64,000 nt of DNA from an uncultured bacterium (GTDB lineage Bacteria; Bacillota; Clostridia; Lachnospirales; Lachnospiraceae), in the NCBI GenBank assembly GCA_947063875.1, contig CAMSTY010000004.1:33944-97943 (forward strand), given 5' to 3'. The notes beneath the pieces are model-generated. The model was not told the origin of the DNA and ran no database searches. It worked only from the letters and a program-made list of their open reading frames with translations. Positions 17,785 to 27,127 of the stretch are shown in pieces. Numbering within the stretch: the first letter of the stretch is position 1; each line of letters opens with the position of its first letter. The position numbers were made by a program, and so were the translations under genes.

Positions 17785-19089
17785 ATGGCAGATATCAGAG
17801 ATTCAAAAAACTGGGGTTTTGAGACAAAACAGTTACATATCGGGCAGGAGCAGGCGGACCCGGTTACAGACGCGAGGGCGGTTCCCATCTATGCCTCCAC
17901 ATCCTATGTATTCCACAATTCCCAGCACGCAGCGGACCGTTTTGGCCTGCGGGATGCCGGAAATATCTATGGGAGACTGACCAACCCGACTCAGGATGTG
18001 TTTGAGCAGAGAATTGCAGCCTTAGAAGGCGGCGTAGCCGCTCTGGCAGTGGCCTCCGGGGCAGCGGCCATCGACTATACCTTTCAGGCGCTGGCAAAAT
18101 CCGGGGAACATATTGTGGCCTCCAAAACAATCTACGGCGGGACCTACAATCTGCTGGCCCATACCCTTCCCCTGACAAACGGCGTCACGGCCACCTTTGT
18201 AGACCCGGAAGAAGAAGGAGCCTTTGAGGCAGCGATTCAGGAAAATACGAAAGCAATTTTTGTAGAGACCTTGGGAAATCCCAACTCGAATCTGGCGGAT
18301 CTGGAAGAACTGGCAAAGATTGCCCATAAACATAAACTCCCGCTGGTGGTGGATTCTACCTTTGCCACGCCTTATCTGATCCGCCCCATTGAATACGGGG
18401 CAGATATTGTGATTCATTCCGCCACGAAGTTTATCGGCGGACACGGCACGGCGATCGGAGGCGTTATCGTTGACAGCGGAAACTTCGACTGGAAATCCTC
18501 TGGAAAATACCCCTGGATTTCCGAGGCCAATCCCAGCTATCACGGGGTATCCTTTGCCGATGCCGTGGGAGCGGCGGCCTTTGTGACCTATATCCGTGCC
18601 GTCATCCTGCGCGACACAGGGGCAACCCTTTCTCCATTCCATGCCTTCATCTTTTTGCAGGGCCTGGAAACCTTATCCCTGCGGGTGGAACGCCATGTGA
18701 GCAACGCGCTGAAAATCGTGGATTACCTGTCCAAACATCCCCAGGTGGAGGCCGTCCATCATCCGTCACTGGAAAGTGAACCCAGTCACGAACTGTATCA
18801 AAAATATCTGCCAAACGGCGGCGGCTCTATTTTTACCTTTGAGATTAAGGGAGATGCACAGACGGCACAGAATTTTATCGACCATCTGGCGATTTTCTCC
18901 CTGCTGGCCAATGTGGCCGATGTAAAATCCCTGGTCATTCATCCGGCTACCACCACCCACAGCCAGTGCACCCGGGAGGAGCTTCTGGATCAAGGCATCA
19001 AACCCAATACCATTCGCCTTTCCATTGGGATCGAGAAAGCCCAGGACCTGATTGAGGCGCTGGAGGCGGCATTTGAAGCGGTAAAATAA
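17785..19089 (+). CDS. metY: O-acetylhomoserine aminocarboxypropyltransferase / cysteine synthase
   Basis: A 434-residue PLP enzyme of the Cys/Met metabolism family. It makes homocysteine from O-acetyl-homoserine and sulfide. The N-terminal GFETKQLHIGQE and PIYASTSYVF are typical of MetY, YGRLTNPTQD follows, and the PLP Lys is K215 in HSATKFIGGHG. The C-terminal SIGIEKAQDLIEALE is also diagnostic. The ATG at 17785 has GGGAGG upstream; the longer frame lacks a site. It sits just downstream of a LysR regulator that probably controls it. Confidence 0.95.
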   Translation: MADIRDSKNWGFETKQLHIGQEQADPVTDARAVPIYASTSYVFHNSQHAADRFGLRDAGNIYGRLTNPTQDVFEQRIAALEGGVAALAVASGAAAIDYTFQALAKSGEHIVASKTIYGGTYNLLAHTLPLTNGVTATFVDPEEEGAFEAAIQENTKAIFVETLGNPNSNLADLEELAKIAHKHKLPLVVDSTFATPYLIRPIEYGADIVIHSATKFIGGHGTAIGGVIVDSGNFDWKSSGKYPWISEANPSYHGVSFADAVGAAAFVTYIRAVILRDTGATLSPFHAFIFLQGLETLSLRVERHVSNALKIVDYLSKHPQVEAVHHPSLESEPSHELYQKYLPNGGGSIFTFEIKGDAQTAQNFIDHLAIFSLLANVADVKSLVIHPATTTHSQCTREELLDQGIKPNTIRLSIGIEKAQDLIEALEAAFEAVK

Positions 19090-19095
19090 TGGCCG

Positions 19096-19119
19096 GTAAT
19101 AGCAAAGGCCGCTTATTAC
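19096..19119. terminator. Small hairpin between convergent genes
   Basis: GTAATAGC (19096-19103) pairs with GCTTATTAC (19111-19119) with one bulge. It lies in the 35-base gap between metY and the opposing oxidoreductase and probably terminates one or both. Confidence 0.45.
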
Positions 19120-19124
19120 TTTAA

Positions 19125-20105
19125 CTACCGTTCAAAATCAAACTTCATATCCCAGGATGCACGGATATCCTCCATCAGCTGCAAAACAGCCAGGGAATCT
19201 TCGGCCCGCAGCACATCACTGGTACTCATATGGGCGGCTACGCAACGGCTGACTTCCCGGATCTGGTATTCAAAGCCATTGATTTGAAAAGGAATCTCCA
19301 CCGTGTAGCTGTCCTTGTCATAGGGCCGCACAACCATGGACTGCGCCATCTGGTAATCAGGCAGGGCGATAGACCCCTTGCTTCCAAAGACCACAGCCTC
19401 CCTTGGCATTGTCATACCAATGGAAGTAGTGGCAGTAGCACTAATGCCGCCCGGATACTCCAAAAAAACACTGCTGAAATCATCCGTTCCATATTCATTG
19501 ATAGAGACATTGGAATGAAAATGCAAAGGAGCGCAGCCGGTAATCATATGGATGAACCCCAGATTATAAATACCGACATCCAAAAGAGCGCCCCCACCCA
19601 GGCCGGAATTAAATTTCCGGTCCTTTCTGGCGCCGGCAGCGATGAAACCATAGTCACATCGAATATATTTCACATCCCCGATCTCCCCGCTTCTTATGAT
19701 CTCTTGCATCTTCCTTAAGACCGGCAGAAAACGAATCCAGAAAGCCTCCATGATAAACAATCCCTTCTCCCTGGCCAGAGCATACAAATCACGCGCTTCC
19801 CGGGCAGTGATAGTAAAAGGCTTTTCACAAAGCACATGCTTGCCAGCTTCAAGACAGAGCCGGGCATTCTCATAATGCATATTGTTAGGCGTACTGATAT
19901 AGACCGCCTCCACCTCCGGATCTCCACACAACTCCCGATAAGAACTATAAGCCTTGGGAATATGATACAATTCAGCAAAAGCCTGCGCCTTCTCCAGCTG
20001 CCTTGAACCAACAGCAGCTAAAGATTCCTCCTCCTGCGGCATAGAAGCAACCGTAGAAGCAAATTTATTAGCAATAGTTCCCGTTGCCAAAATTCCCCAT
20101 TTCAT
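19125..20105 (-). CDS. Gfo/Idh/MocA family oxidoreductase
   Basis: A 326-residue NAD(P)-dependent dehydrogenase of the same superfamily as the gene at 2.7 kb, but clearly distinct. It starts MKWGILATGTIANKFA (Rossmann loop), has VYISTPNNMHYENA near residue 70 and the EKPFTITARE motif near 95, and continues with the beta-sheet substrate domain (GGGALLDVGIYNLGF). It resembles the dihydrodiol/xylose dehydrogenase-like branch; the substrate is not predictable. GGAGG lies 8 bases upstream of the ATG at 20105. It is a single-gene unit with its own promoter and a TSS-overlapping palindrome. Confidence 0.88.
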   Translation of the reverse strand: MKWGILATGTIANKFASTVASMPQEEESLAAVGSRQLEKAQAFAELYHIPKAYSSYRELCGDPEVEAVYISTPNNMHYENARLCLEAGKHVLCEKPFTITAREARDLYALAREKGLFIMEAFWIRFLPVLRKMQEIIRSGEIGDVKYIRCDYGFIAAGARKDRKFNSGLGGGALLDVGIYNLGFIHMITGCAPLHFHSNVSINEYGTDDFSSVFLEYPGGISATATTSIGMTMPREAVVFGSKGSIALPDYQMAQSMVVRPYDKDSYTVEIPFQINGFEYQIREVSRCVAAHMSTSDVLRAEDSLAVLQLMEDIRASWDMKFDFER

Positions 20106-20134
20106 ACACATAACCTCCATAATTATCATACTCA

Positions 20135-20177
20135 CATCATTTGATGACATTATAACAGACTTCCCAAAGATATTCCA
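20135..20177 (-). promoter_or_regulatory. Promoter and palindrome for the oxidoreductase
   Basis: On the minus strand: TGGAAT (20172-20177), 17 bases, TATAAT (20149-20154). A perfect 12-bp palindrome CATCA-TT-TGATG (20135-20146) covers the expected start of transcription and is a plausible operator. From here to about 20485 no gene is visible. Confidence 0.45.
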
Positions 20178-20489
20178 CATCACCTCATGATTTTTACCCC
20201 GGATTTTTACACACGATACGAACAAGAAACTTTCTCTGAAAGATATGAGGAGGGAAGATGTCTTAGCGCGCAGGAGATGATCAATCGGGAGAGAAGGAGG
20301 AAAAAACGGAATGGAAAATATATAGGAGCGCTGAGGGCGGGTATAAGCAGACAGACGGGAATGAGGATATATTTCCAAAAAGCGATAACAGGGATTTGCA
20401 GATAAGAGCAAAGCAGGAACGGATAACGGGAGAGGTCTGCCCATAGCCATCCCCAGGTAAGGTTACACGATCGTCCCCTCAAAGCAATC

Positions 20490-20518
20490 TTGCCATCTCC
20501 GACAACAACGGATATAAT
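20490..20518 (+). promoter_or_regulatory. mutM promoter
   Basis: TTGCCA (20490-20495), 17 bases, perfect TATAAT (20513-20518); the start of transcription would fall about 30 bases before the ATG. Confidence 0.7.
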
Positions 20519-20554
20519 AAACACAAAACCCAAAGAAAAAGGGAGGACCCCACC

Positions 20555-21391
20555 ATGCCGGAACTGCCAGAGGTAGAAACCGTCAAAAGAACACTGGAAC
20601 ATCAACTAAAAGAAAGAAAAATAATCTCCGTTCAGATAAACCGACCGGAGATCATCGCCCATCCGTCATCCGCCGCATTCACCCAAAATATCACCGGCCA
20701 GAAAATTGCCGAAATGGGCAGACGCGGAAAATTCCTTTCGATCTGCCTGGAAAACGGGGACACGATCTGGCTGCATCTGAGGATGACCGGCCGGCTTTTG
20801 GTGACGCCGCCGGATTTCCCAAAAGAAGCACATACACATCTTGTATTCTGCCTGGATGACGGGATGGAGATCCGCTTTATGGATACCCGCAGGTTCGGCC
20901 GCTTCTGGCTGCTGAAGAAGGGGGAAGAAGACACCTTTACAGGCATGAATAAGCTGGGGCCGGAGCCATTGGGCGGGATACTGACAGCCGAATGGCTGGA
21001 GGCCAGGATCGGAAAACGGAAAAAATCTATCAAGGAATGTCTGCTGGATCAGAGCGTGGTTGCCGGGATCGGCAATATTCATGGAGATGAAATTCTGTTT
21101 TGCGCCCGGATCTGTCCCGGCCGGCCGGCATTTTCCTTAAAAAAGGCAGAATGGCAGCGATTGGCGGATGCGATCGTGGCTATGCTGAAAAAAGGAATCG
21201 AAGACAACCGGATGACTCCGCAGGAATATCTGGAGGGACGCGGAAAAGGATACCGGATGGCGCCGTTTCTGCAAGTGTACGGGCAGGACGGACAGCCATG
21301 CCCCCGCTGCAAGACAACTCTGCGACGGATTGTGCTTTCTGGAAGGAGCAGCGTTTATTGTCCGGAGTGCCAGAAGGAAGACACAATATAA
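20555..21391 (+). CDS. mutM: Formamidopyrimidine-DNA glycosylase
   Basis: A 278-residue Fpg/MutM. It excises oxidised purines such as 8-oxoguanine and cuts the strand. The N-terminal PELPEVETVKR contains the catalytic proline (exposed after Met removal) and Glu. The conserved helix-two-turns-helix region includes SIKECLLDQSVVAGIGNIHGDE near residue 160 (written here in two parts by family practice: SIKECLLDQ and VVAGIGNIHGDE). The C-terminal zinc finger has the pairs CPRC and CPEC. GGGAGGA precedes the ATG. Length and motifs are all normal. Confidence 0.96.
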   Translation: MPELPEVETVKRTLEHQLKERKIISVQINRPEIIAHPSSAAFTQNITGQKIAEMGRRGKFLSICLENGDTIWLHLRMTGRLLVTPPDFPKEAHTHLVFCLDDGMEIRFMDTRRFGRFWLLKKGEEDTFTGMNKLGPEPLGGILTAEWLEARIGKRKKSIKECLLDQSVVAGIGNIHGDEILFCARICPGRPAFSLKKAEWQRLADAIVAMLKKGIEDNRMTPQEYLEGRGKGYRMAPFLQVYGQDGQPCPRCKTTLRRIVLSGRSSVYCPECQKEDTI

Positions 21392-21415
21392 TTTGAAGCA
21401 GAAAAGGAATCGGGG

Positions 21416-21444
21416 TTGATATTCTGAGGAAGTAGTGTTAGAAT
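21416..21444 (+). promoter_or_regulatory. yebC promoter
   Basis: TTGATA (21416-21421), 17 bases, TAGAAT (21439-21444), about 115 bases before the start codon. Confidence 0.6.
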
Positions 21445-21559
21445 GAAAATTAGTTGAGCGCCAGGGCGCAAAGCTGTTTGCTGATCGGACATGGCAGGAC
21501 AAGGTCCGGGATTTCGGCATAAGAAGGACGAAAAGAGAAAGATAAGGAGCAGAGTCTGT

Positions 21560-22288
21560 ATGTCAGGACATTCTAAATTTGCGAATATTAAACACAAAAA
21601 AGAGAAGAATGATGCCGCAAAAGGCAAGATTTTTACTGTGATCGGAAGGGAACTTGCGGTGGCAGTGAAGGAGGGCGGACCGGACCCGGCCAATAACAGT
21701 AAGTTACGTGATGTGATTGCCAAGGCGAAGGCCAACAATATGCCCAATGATACCATCGACCGGGGAATCAAGAAAGCCGCCGGAGACGCAAACTCCGTGA
21801 ACTATGAACTGCTGACCTACGAAGGATACGGGCCAAGCGGGGTAGCTGTCATTGTGGACGCGCTGACGGATAATAAGAACCGTACCGCCGCAAATGTCAG
21901 AAGCGCTTTTACCAAAGGCAACGGCAACGTCGGCGCGCAGGGAAGCGTCTCGTTTATGTTTGATAAGAAGGGCCAGATCATTATTGGCAAGGAAGATTGC
22001 GAGATGGACCCGGATGAGCTGATGATGCTGGCATTGGATGCCGGCGCGGAGGATTTTGCCGAGGAAGAGGACAGCTACGAGGTGATCACGGCGCCGGAAG
22101 ATTTCAGCCAGGTCAGGGAAGAACTGGAAAAGGCCGGGATTGAGATGCTGGAAGCAGATGTGACCATGATTCCGCAGACCTGGGTGGAGCTGACTGCCGA
22201 GGAGGATATCAAGAGAATGAACCGCCTTCTGGATCTTCTGGATGCGGATGATGACGTGCAGGCGGTGTATCATAATTGGGACGAATAA
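21560..22288 (+). CDS. YebC/PmpR family protein
   Basis: A 242-residue YebC/TACO1-family protein. The N-terminus [25 protein letters not shown] and the later [11 protein letters not shown] are family signatures. Members have been described as DNA-binding regulators and, more recently, as factors helping ribosomes through difficult peptide stretches; which applies here is unknown. The ATG at 21560 follows AAGGAG at 11 bases; the longer frame lacks the conserved start. It is separated from the following SWIM gene by a structured region. Confidence 0.94.
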   Translation: MSGHSKFANIKHKKEKNDAAKGKIFTVIGRELAVAVKEGGPDPANNSKLRDVIAKAKANNMPNDTIDRGIKKAAGDANSVNYELLTYEGYGPSGVAVIVDALTDNKNRTAANVRSAFTKGNGNVGAQGSVSFMFDKKGQIIIGKEDCEMDPDELMMLALDAGAEDFAEEEDSYEVITAPEDFSQVREELEKAGIEMLEADVTMIPQTWVELTAEEDIKRMNRLLDLLDADDDVQAVYHNWDE

Positions 22289-22291
22289 ATC

Positions 22292-22486
22292 ACAGTTAGA
22301 TTAACGGAAAACTGTCAGGCGTGTGATTTGCCCCTTTCGGTTTTCTGGTTCATCAGAATACGGGGAGGGCGTGACTGCGCGTTGCCCGTATTGAATCAGA
22401 TGCTTGTCAGAGACAGGAATTTGCTGATTTGAAACAGAAACAGGGAAGATTGGAGCATCGCTTCGATGTTCCCTGTTTTTTATTTT
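22292..22486 (+). ncRNA. Structured leader ending in a terminator-like hairpin
   Basis: Four stems can be drawn in order: GAAAAC/GTTTTC (22302-22343); AATACGGG/CCCGTATT (22357-22392); AATCAG/CTGATT (22393-22430); and ACAGGGAA/TTCCCTGT (22440-22476) followed by TTTTTTATTTT. The last is a good rho-independent terminator only 25 bases before the ribosome binding site of the SWIM gene. It may simply end yebC transcripts, or be an attenuator controlling the operon. No known riboswitch motif was recognised. Confidence 0.45.
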
Positions 22487-22518
22487 ATAGGAAATTTGCA
22501 AGTGCAATAGGAGGTAGT

Positions 22519-23976
22519 ATGAGGACATTTAGTGAGCAGCAGATCGGATCTCTCGCACCGAATGCCAACGCGGTCAGCAATGGCAGGAAAATTTCTGCCG
22601 GAGGAGGGTTCGTAACGCGTATGAGGTCAGAGGACGACAGCTTTTATATGGGGGAATGTAAAGGCAGTGGCAAATCCAACTATGTGGTCTCGGCGGATTT
22701 TGCAGATGAGGAACATCCGGTTTTCCGATGCAGCTGTCCCAGTCGGCAATTCCCCTGCAAACACAGCCTTGCGCTGATGTTTGAGATGGCGGCGGGAAAG
22801 GATTTTACGGTGGGGGAGATTCCGCAGGAGATTCTTGACAAGCGGGAAAAAAAGCAGGCCCGGGAAGCGAAAAAGGCGGAAACAGCGGGGGAGAAAAAGC
22901 CGGCTTCCGAAAAGAGTGTCCGTGCAGGAAAGGCAGCAAAGACCAAGAAGATCAAAAAGCAGCTGGATGGCCTGAAACTGATGAAGCAGCTGACCGATCA
23001 GCTGATGAACACAGGACTCTCTTCCATGGGAAGCGTTTCCCTGAAAAATTACCGGGATATGGCAAAGCAGCTGGGGGATTATTATCTGCCGGGACCTCAG
23101 AATCATCTCAGCCAGCTGATACTGGAGATGGAGGCTTATCAGAAGGACCAGGATAAGAAACATTATCACCAGGCAGTGGAGGTGCTGAAGCGGCTGCGCG
23201 CCCTAGAGAAAAAGGCAACTGCTTATCTGGAGGAAAAGCTTAAGACTGACCAGCCGGAGGCAGATGACGATATTCTTTATGAGAAGCTGGGCGGGATCTG
23301 GCAGATGACGCAGCTTGAGGAACTGGGCCTGAAAAAAGAGCAGGCGAGACTGTGCCAGCTGTCGTTCCAGGTCAACTATGATGCGGCGCGCAAGGAATAT
23401 ATTGATCTTGGATACTGGATTGATGTAGATACGGGAGAGGTTTCCTGTACCTGCAATTATCGTCCGATTAAGGCCCTGAAATATGTAAAGCAGGAAGATT
23501 CCTGTTTTGATATGGCGATTGTCGGGCTTTTACACTATTATCCGGGAGGGATGAACCGGCGGGTCCGCTGGGATATGGCCTCTTTTGAGCCGGTGACAGG
23601 AGAGATGCTGTCAGCAATCAAGGGGCACGCCCATAAGGAGATCGCGGCGGCGGTGAAGCTGGCAAAGAATGAGATGAAAAACCTCTTGTCTGAGGATTTC
23701 TGCGGGATGCTGCTTTCGTTTGCACAGATTGGCATTGTAGAGACAGAGCAGGGAAAACGCTGGGTGATGGAGGATTGCACCGGCAGCCGGATTGAACTGG
23801 CCACGCCGGCCGGCTGGGAAGATACAGCGACGGCATTGTCGCAGATTCCGGATTCGGCGGTGTTTCGCGATCAGGCATTGTTCGGGATGGTTTATTATGA
23901 CAGAGAAGAGCGCAGAATCCGGATGTATCCCTGCAGTATTGTGACAGACCAGGGCATTGTGCGGCTGCTGTATTGA
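22519..23976 (+). CDS. SWIM zinc-finger family protein
   Basis: A 485-residue protein. The SWIM zinc motif CSCPSRQFPCKH gives ligands C71, C73, C80 and H82. A lysine/alanine-rich linker (about 108-150) follows, then a long helical region with no recognised domain. SWIM fingers bind DNA or proteins. The ATG at 22519 follows ATAGGAGGT; the longer frame would cross the terminator hairpin. It is the first of five co-directional genes (SWIM, helical repeat, MoxR, DUF5682, VWA) that recur together in diverse bacteria. Its role may be target recognition or assembly; no function is demonstrated to my knowledge. Confidence 0.85.
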   Translation: MRTFSEQQIGSLAPNANAVSNGRKISAGGGFVTRMRSEDDSFYMGECKGSGKSNYVVSADFADEEHPVFRCSCPSRQFPCKHSLALMFEMAAGKDFTVGEIPQEILDKREKKQAREAKKAETAGEKKPASEKSVRAGKAAKTKKIKKQLDGLKLMKQLTDQLMNTGLSSMGSVSLKNYRDMAKQLGDYYLPGPQNHLSQLILEMEAYQKDQDKKHYHQAVEVLKRLRALEKKATAYLEEKLKTDQPEADDDILYEKLGGIWQMTQLEELGLKKEQARLCQLSFQVNYDAARKEYIDLGYWIDVDTGEVSCTCNYRPIKALKYVKQEDSCFDMAIVGLLHYYPGGMNRRVRWDMASFEPVTGEMLSAIKGHAHKEIAAAVKLAKNEMKNLLSEDFCGMLLSFAQIGIVETEQGKRWVMEDCTGSRIELATPAGWEDTATALSQIPDSAVFRDQALFGMVYYDREERRIRMYPCSIVTDQGIVRLLY

Positions 23977-24022
23977 TGGAGTGCAGGATTTATATGGCGA
24001 AAATAGAGAGAAGGAGCGTTTT

Positions 24023-25951
24023 ATGAATCTGGATGTTTTATACGAATTGCGGGAAAGGCTGGAGACGGCGGCGGTAGCGGGCGTGAATCTGATAACGGAA
24101 GATTTCCGGCTGAAACGGGCAGTCCAGCAGATGGAACCATTGGCAAAAGCTTCCCCGGTGTTTCAGAAGATTGCCAGTATGGCGCAGGCCGTGATATTGC
24201 CGGAGTGCGAGGACCGCGCAGGGATTCTTCTGGATACCCTGGGACTGCTGGATGCGGTTCTCTGCACGCAGGGAGGACTTGGGACAAAAGGAGAACTGAC
24301 AGAACCGGAGATCATTGGACAGACGGGGGATATTTACAAAAAGATTTCTTACGGCCGGTTGGCGGCAGTGCTAGAGGCATTCCGGGGAACCGGAGGGGGC
24401 CGGTATGCAGTGATTCAGGAAGCCCACGAGGCGGATGCGGAGATTTTTGCGGATTACCGGATGAAATACTGGATGGTACAGGCGTTGGGCGACAGCTATG
24501 CGGAACTGGCGGAATTGGTGGCCGGATGGTTGGAACAGGAGGGAGAGAAGATTATCCCGCTGCTGAAGGCAGGTTTTGATTTCGACGGGAAACGGGAGAT
24601 GGCGCGCCGGGTGCAGGTGATTGACCGGATTGCAGGAGCCAAAGAAAATGAATTTTACCGCATGGCAGCAAAAGAGGGCAGCAAGGAGGTACGGGAAGCG
24701 GCGCTCTTTGCACTGCGCCATGAGGGAAGCAACCTGGAACTGCTTTTGGACTGTCAGAAATCGGAAAAGGGCAAATGCAAGGAGGCGTCCATGCAGGCCC
24801 TGTCCTACATGGACGGACAGGGTGCGGCAGAGTTCTGGAGAAAAAGGATGGCCAAAAAGCCGGAGGAGACAGCGCTTTACCTGGCGCCGTCTGCTCAGGA
24901 CTGGGCAGGGGATTTGATCGCGGAAGTGTTGGAGGACTGGATACGGCAAGGCATTTTGAACGAGGAAACGGCGGAAGAGAAGCCAAAAGGGAAGGAGACG
25001 AAAGAAGAGCGGGCCAAAGAGCGGGCAAAGGAAAGGTCAGAGCGGGATCAGTACCGGCAGAAGCTGGAACTGTTCTGGAAGGCCGCCGCCGGAAAGCATT
25101 CGGAGAAGATCTGCGGATGTTACGAAAAGATGTACCAGATCCTGCCCAAAGAGGTGCCGGCAGTGCTGAGCCAGTCTGTGATCCGCAGCTGCCATCCTTC
25201 CTTATGCCGTCTGGCGGAGGAGATGTACGAAAAATATGGCGACGCATTTTTGGAGCCGGTATTTCTGGCTTCCGTGCTGACTGCCTCCGCCGCAGAAACC
25301 TTTGAACGGTTCCATGAATTTCTGAATCCGGAAGGCCTTTTGCGGAAACTGACCGGGAAAAAACAGGATGCGACGGGAGTGCTGTATGGTTTTGCTAAGA
25401 TTGTCTACCGGGAGAAAGAGGGGAAGTACGGGATTACCCTGGAGGAACTTCACAGTCCGGTGAGGGAACGGCAGGTGTGCCGGTGGATTCCGGCCGGACT
25501 GGATTTGCGGTGGTATCCTCTTTTATTGAACTATCCGGGGCGGTTTGCCACCGGAAGACGCAACAGCTACAGCATGTATCGGAATTATTATGACTGGATG
25601 GTGGCAAAGCTGTACCGGCCGGATGTGGCCGAACTGCAAAAACCGTATGGGGAATTCTTTTATGAGGGAGCTTTGCGTCTGATGCCGACGACAGAAGGGA
25701 TTCGGATGATGAAACGCTGCGGCTGGGAAAAGTACGAGGGGCTGCTGGCCTCCTGTGTAAAAGACGGGAACTCCATGCCATCCTATCTTCTCAGGCAGCT
25801 TCTCAGCGAGATTCCGATGAGCAATGAGGAATTGGCAAAAGAGCTGGACGAGATTATTCAGCATCGAAGCGCAAAACTAAATAACGGAGTTGCTATTCTG
25901 GAACATTGGAGAGACGGACTCCGGAGCGGGGTTTCCGTGGAGAAGCTGTGA
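24023..25951 (+). CDS. Large helical-repeat protein of the MoxR/VWA cluster (DUF5691-like)
   Basis: A 642-residue, almost entirely helical protein. The middle part contains HEAT-like helix pairs (for example GSKEVREAALFALRHEGSN near 230, then KEASMQALSYMDGQGAAEFW). A highly charged segment of Lys/Glu/Arg follows at about 315-345. The C-terminal half (PAGLDLRWYPLLLNYPGRF near 490) resembles the scaffold protein usually found between SWIM and MoxR genes. I assign it to the DUF5691-like group from memory of gene order, not from a search. It starts at 24023 after GAAGGAG. Probably a scaffold for the ATPase or substrate. Confidence 0.7.
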   Translation: MNLDVLYELRERLETAAVAGVNLITEDFRLKRAVQQMEPLAKASPVFQKIASMAQAVILPECEDRAGILLDTLGLLDAVLCTQGGLGTKGELTEPEIIGQTGDIYKKISYGRLAAVLEAFRGTGGGRYAVIQEAHEADAEIFADYRMKYWMVQALGDSYAELAELVAGWLEQEGEKIIPLLKAGFDFDGKREMARRVQVIDRIAGAKENEFYRMAAKEGSKEVREAALFALRHEGSNLELLLDCQKSEKGKCKEASMQALSYMDGQGAAEFWRKRMAKKPEETALYLAPSAQDWAGDLIAEVLEDWIRQGILNEETAEEKPKGKETKEERAKERAKERSERDQYRQKLELFWKAAAGKHSEKICGCYEKMYQILPKEVPAVLSQSVIRSCHPSLCRLAEEMYEKYGDAFLEPVFLASVLTASAAETFERFHEFLNPEGLLRKLTGKKQDATGVLYGFAKIVYREKEGKYGITLEELHSPVRERQVCRWIPAGLDLRWYPLLLNYPGRFATGRRNSYSMYRNYYDWMVAKLYRPDVAELQKPYGEFFYEGALRLMPTTEGIRMMKRCGWEKYEGLLASCVKDGNSMPSYLLRQLLSEIPMSNEELAKELDEIIQHRSAKLNNGVAILEHWRDGLRSGVSVEKL

Positions 25952-26041
25952 GTTTTTTATGTGAGTTTTTCAGAAGAAGCGTTGACTCATAAAGCATATC
26001 AAGCAGGATGAGTGGAAAACAAAAAAGGGAGAGTGGCCTGA

Positions 26042-27127
26042 ATGGAGCAGAATGTGCAGAGGCTGCCGGCGGAGCAGCTGTATCAAAAAGAAATCGAAGT
26101 GCTGATGGAGCATGAGCAATATCCGGTGCCGACAGGATGGCAGATGTCGCCGAAGTCGGTACTGACCTATATCTGTGGCGGAAAATGCGGGGATATGGAG
26201 ATCACCCCAAAGTATATCGGACACAAAAGGCTGGTGGAGATCGCCATCTCCACCCTGGTGACAGACCGGGCATTGCTGCTGATCGGGGAGCCGGGGACGG
26301 CCAAATCCTGGCTGTCAGAGCATCTGGCAGCCGCCATTAACGGAGATTCTACCCGGGTGATTCAGGGAACGGCAGGAACCACGGAAGAGCAAATTCGCTA
26401 TTCCTGGAATTACGCGATGCTGATTGCCAACGGGCCGTCAAAAGAGGCCATGATTCCCAGCCCGATTTATCGCTGCATGGAGCAGGGAAAGATTGCGCGG
26501 GTGGAGGAGATCTCCCGCTGTGCTTCGGAGGTGCAGGATGCCCTGATTTCCATACTGTCGGAAAAACGGATTTCTGTGCCGGAACTGGGAGCGGAGGTTC
26601 CGGCCCGGAAAGGTTTTTCCGTGATTGCGACGGCCAACACCAGGGATAAAGGCGTGAACGAGATGTCGGCGGCCCTTAAGCGGAGGTTCAATATCGTGGT
26701 GCTTCCGGCGCCGGACAGCCTGGAAGCGGAGATGGATATTGTACGGACCCGGATGGAGCAGCTTTCCGGCAGCCTGGACCTCAACGCACGTCTGCCGGAG
26801 AAAGAGGTGGTGGAGAAGGTATGTACCATTTTCCGGGAACTGCGCAGCGGGGTGACGTTGGACGGAAAGCAGAAGCTAAAGGCGACCTCCGGCGTGCTGT
26901 CGACGGCGGAGGCGATCTCGCTGCTGGCCAACAGCATGGCTCTGGCGGGAAGCTTTGGTGACGGGGCAATCACAGATTATGACCTGGCGGCAGGCCTGCA
27001 GGGCGCGATTGTCAAAGAGGACAGTAAGGACGGAAAGGTCTGGGAAGAGTATCTGGAAAATATCATGAAGAAACGAGGGTCAAGATGGCTGTCTCTGTAT
27101 CAGGAATGCAAGGAACTGAACCGCTGA
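26042..27127 (+). CDS. MoxR-type AAA+ ATPase
   Basis: A 361-residue AAA+ protein of the MoxR family. Walker A is GEPGTAKS at residues 82-89. A Walker-B-like ARVEEISRC follows near 155, where the canonical second acidic pair is E-E. Sensor 1 is ATANTRDKGVNEM near 200, and the arginine finger region is ALKRRFN. MoxR ATPases act as chaperones that work with VWA proteins through the MIDAS site, remodelling a client protein or inserting cofactors. The VWA partner is two genes downstream. The stop codon overlaps the ATG of the DUF5682 gene, implying tight co-translation. Confidence 0.92.
   Translation: MEQNVQRLPAEQLYQKEIEVLMEHEQYPVPTGWQMSPKSVLTYICGGKCGDMEITPKYIGHKRLVEIAISTLVTDRALLLIGEPGTAKSWLSEHLAAAINGDSTRVIQGTAGTTEEQIRYSWNYAMLIANGPSKEAMIPSPIYRCMEQGKIARVEEISRCASEVQDALISILSEKRISVPELGAEVPARKGFSVIATANTRDKGVNEMSAALKRRFNIVVLPAPDSLEAEMDIVRTRMEQLSGSLDLNARLPEKEVVEKVCTIFRELRSGVTLDGKQKLKATSGVLSTAEAISLLANSMALAGSFGDGAITDYDLAAGLQGAIVKEDSKDGKVWEEYLENIMKKRGSRWLSLYQECKELNR

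Noticed and set aside
20187..20605. Open frames on both strands between the oxidoreductase and mutM
   Set aside because: No start signals and no domain-like text; the mutM promoter lies inside.
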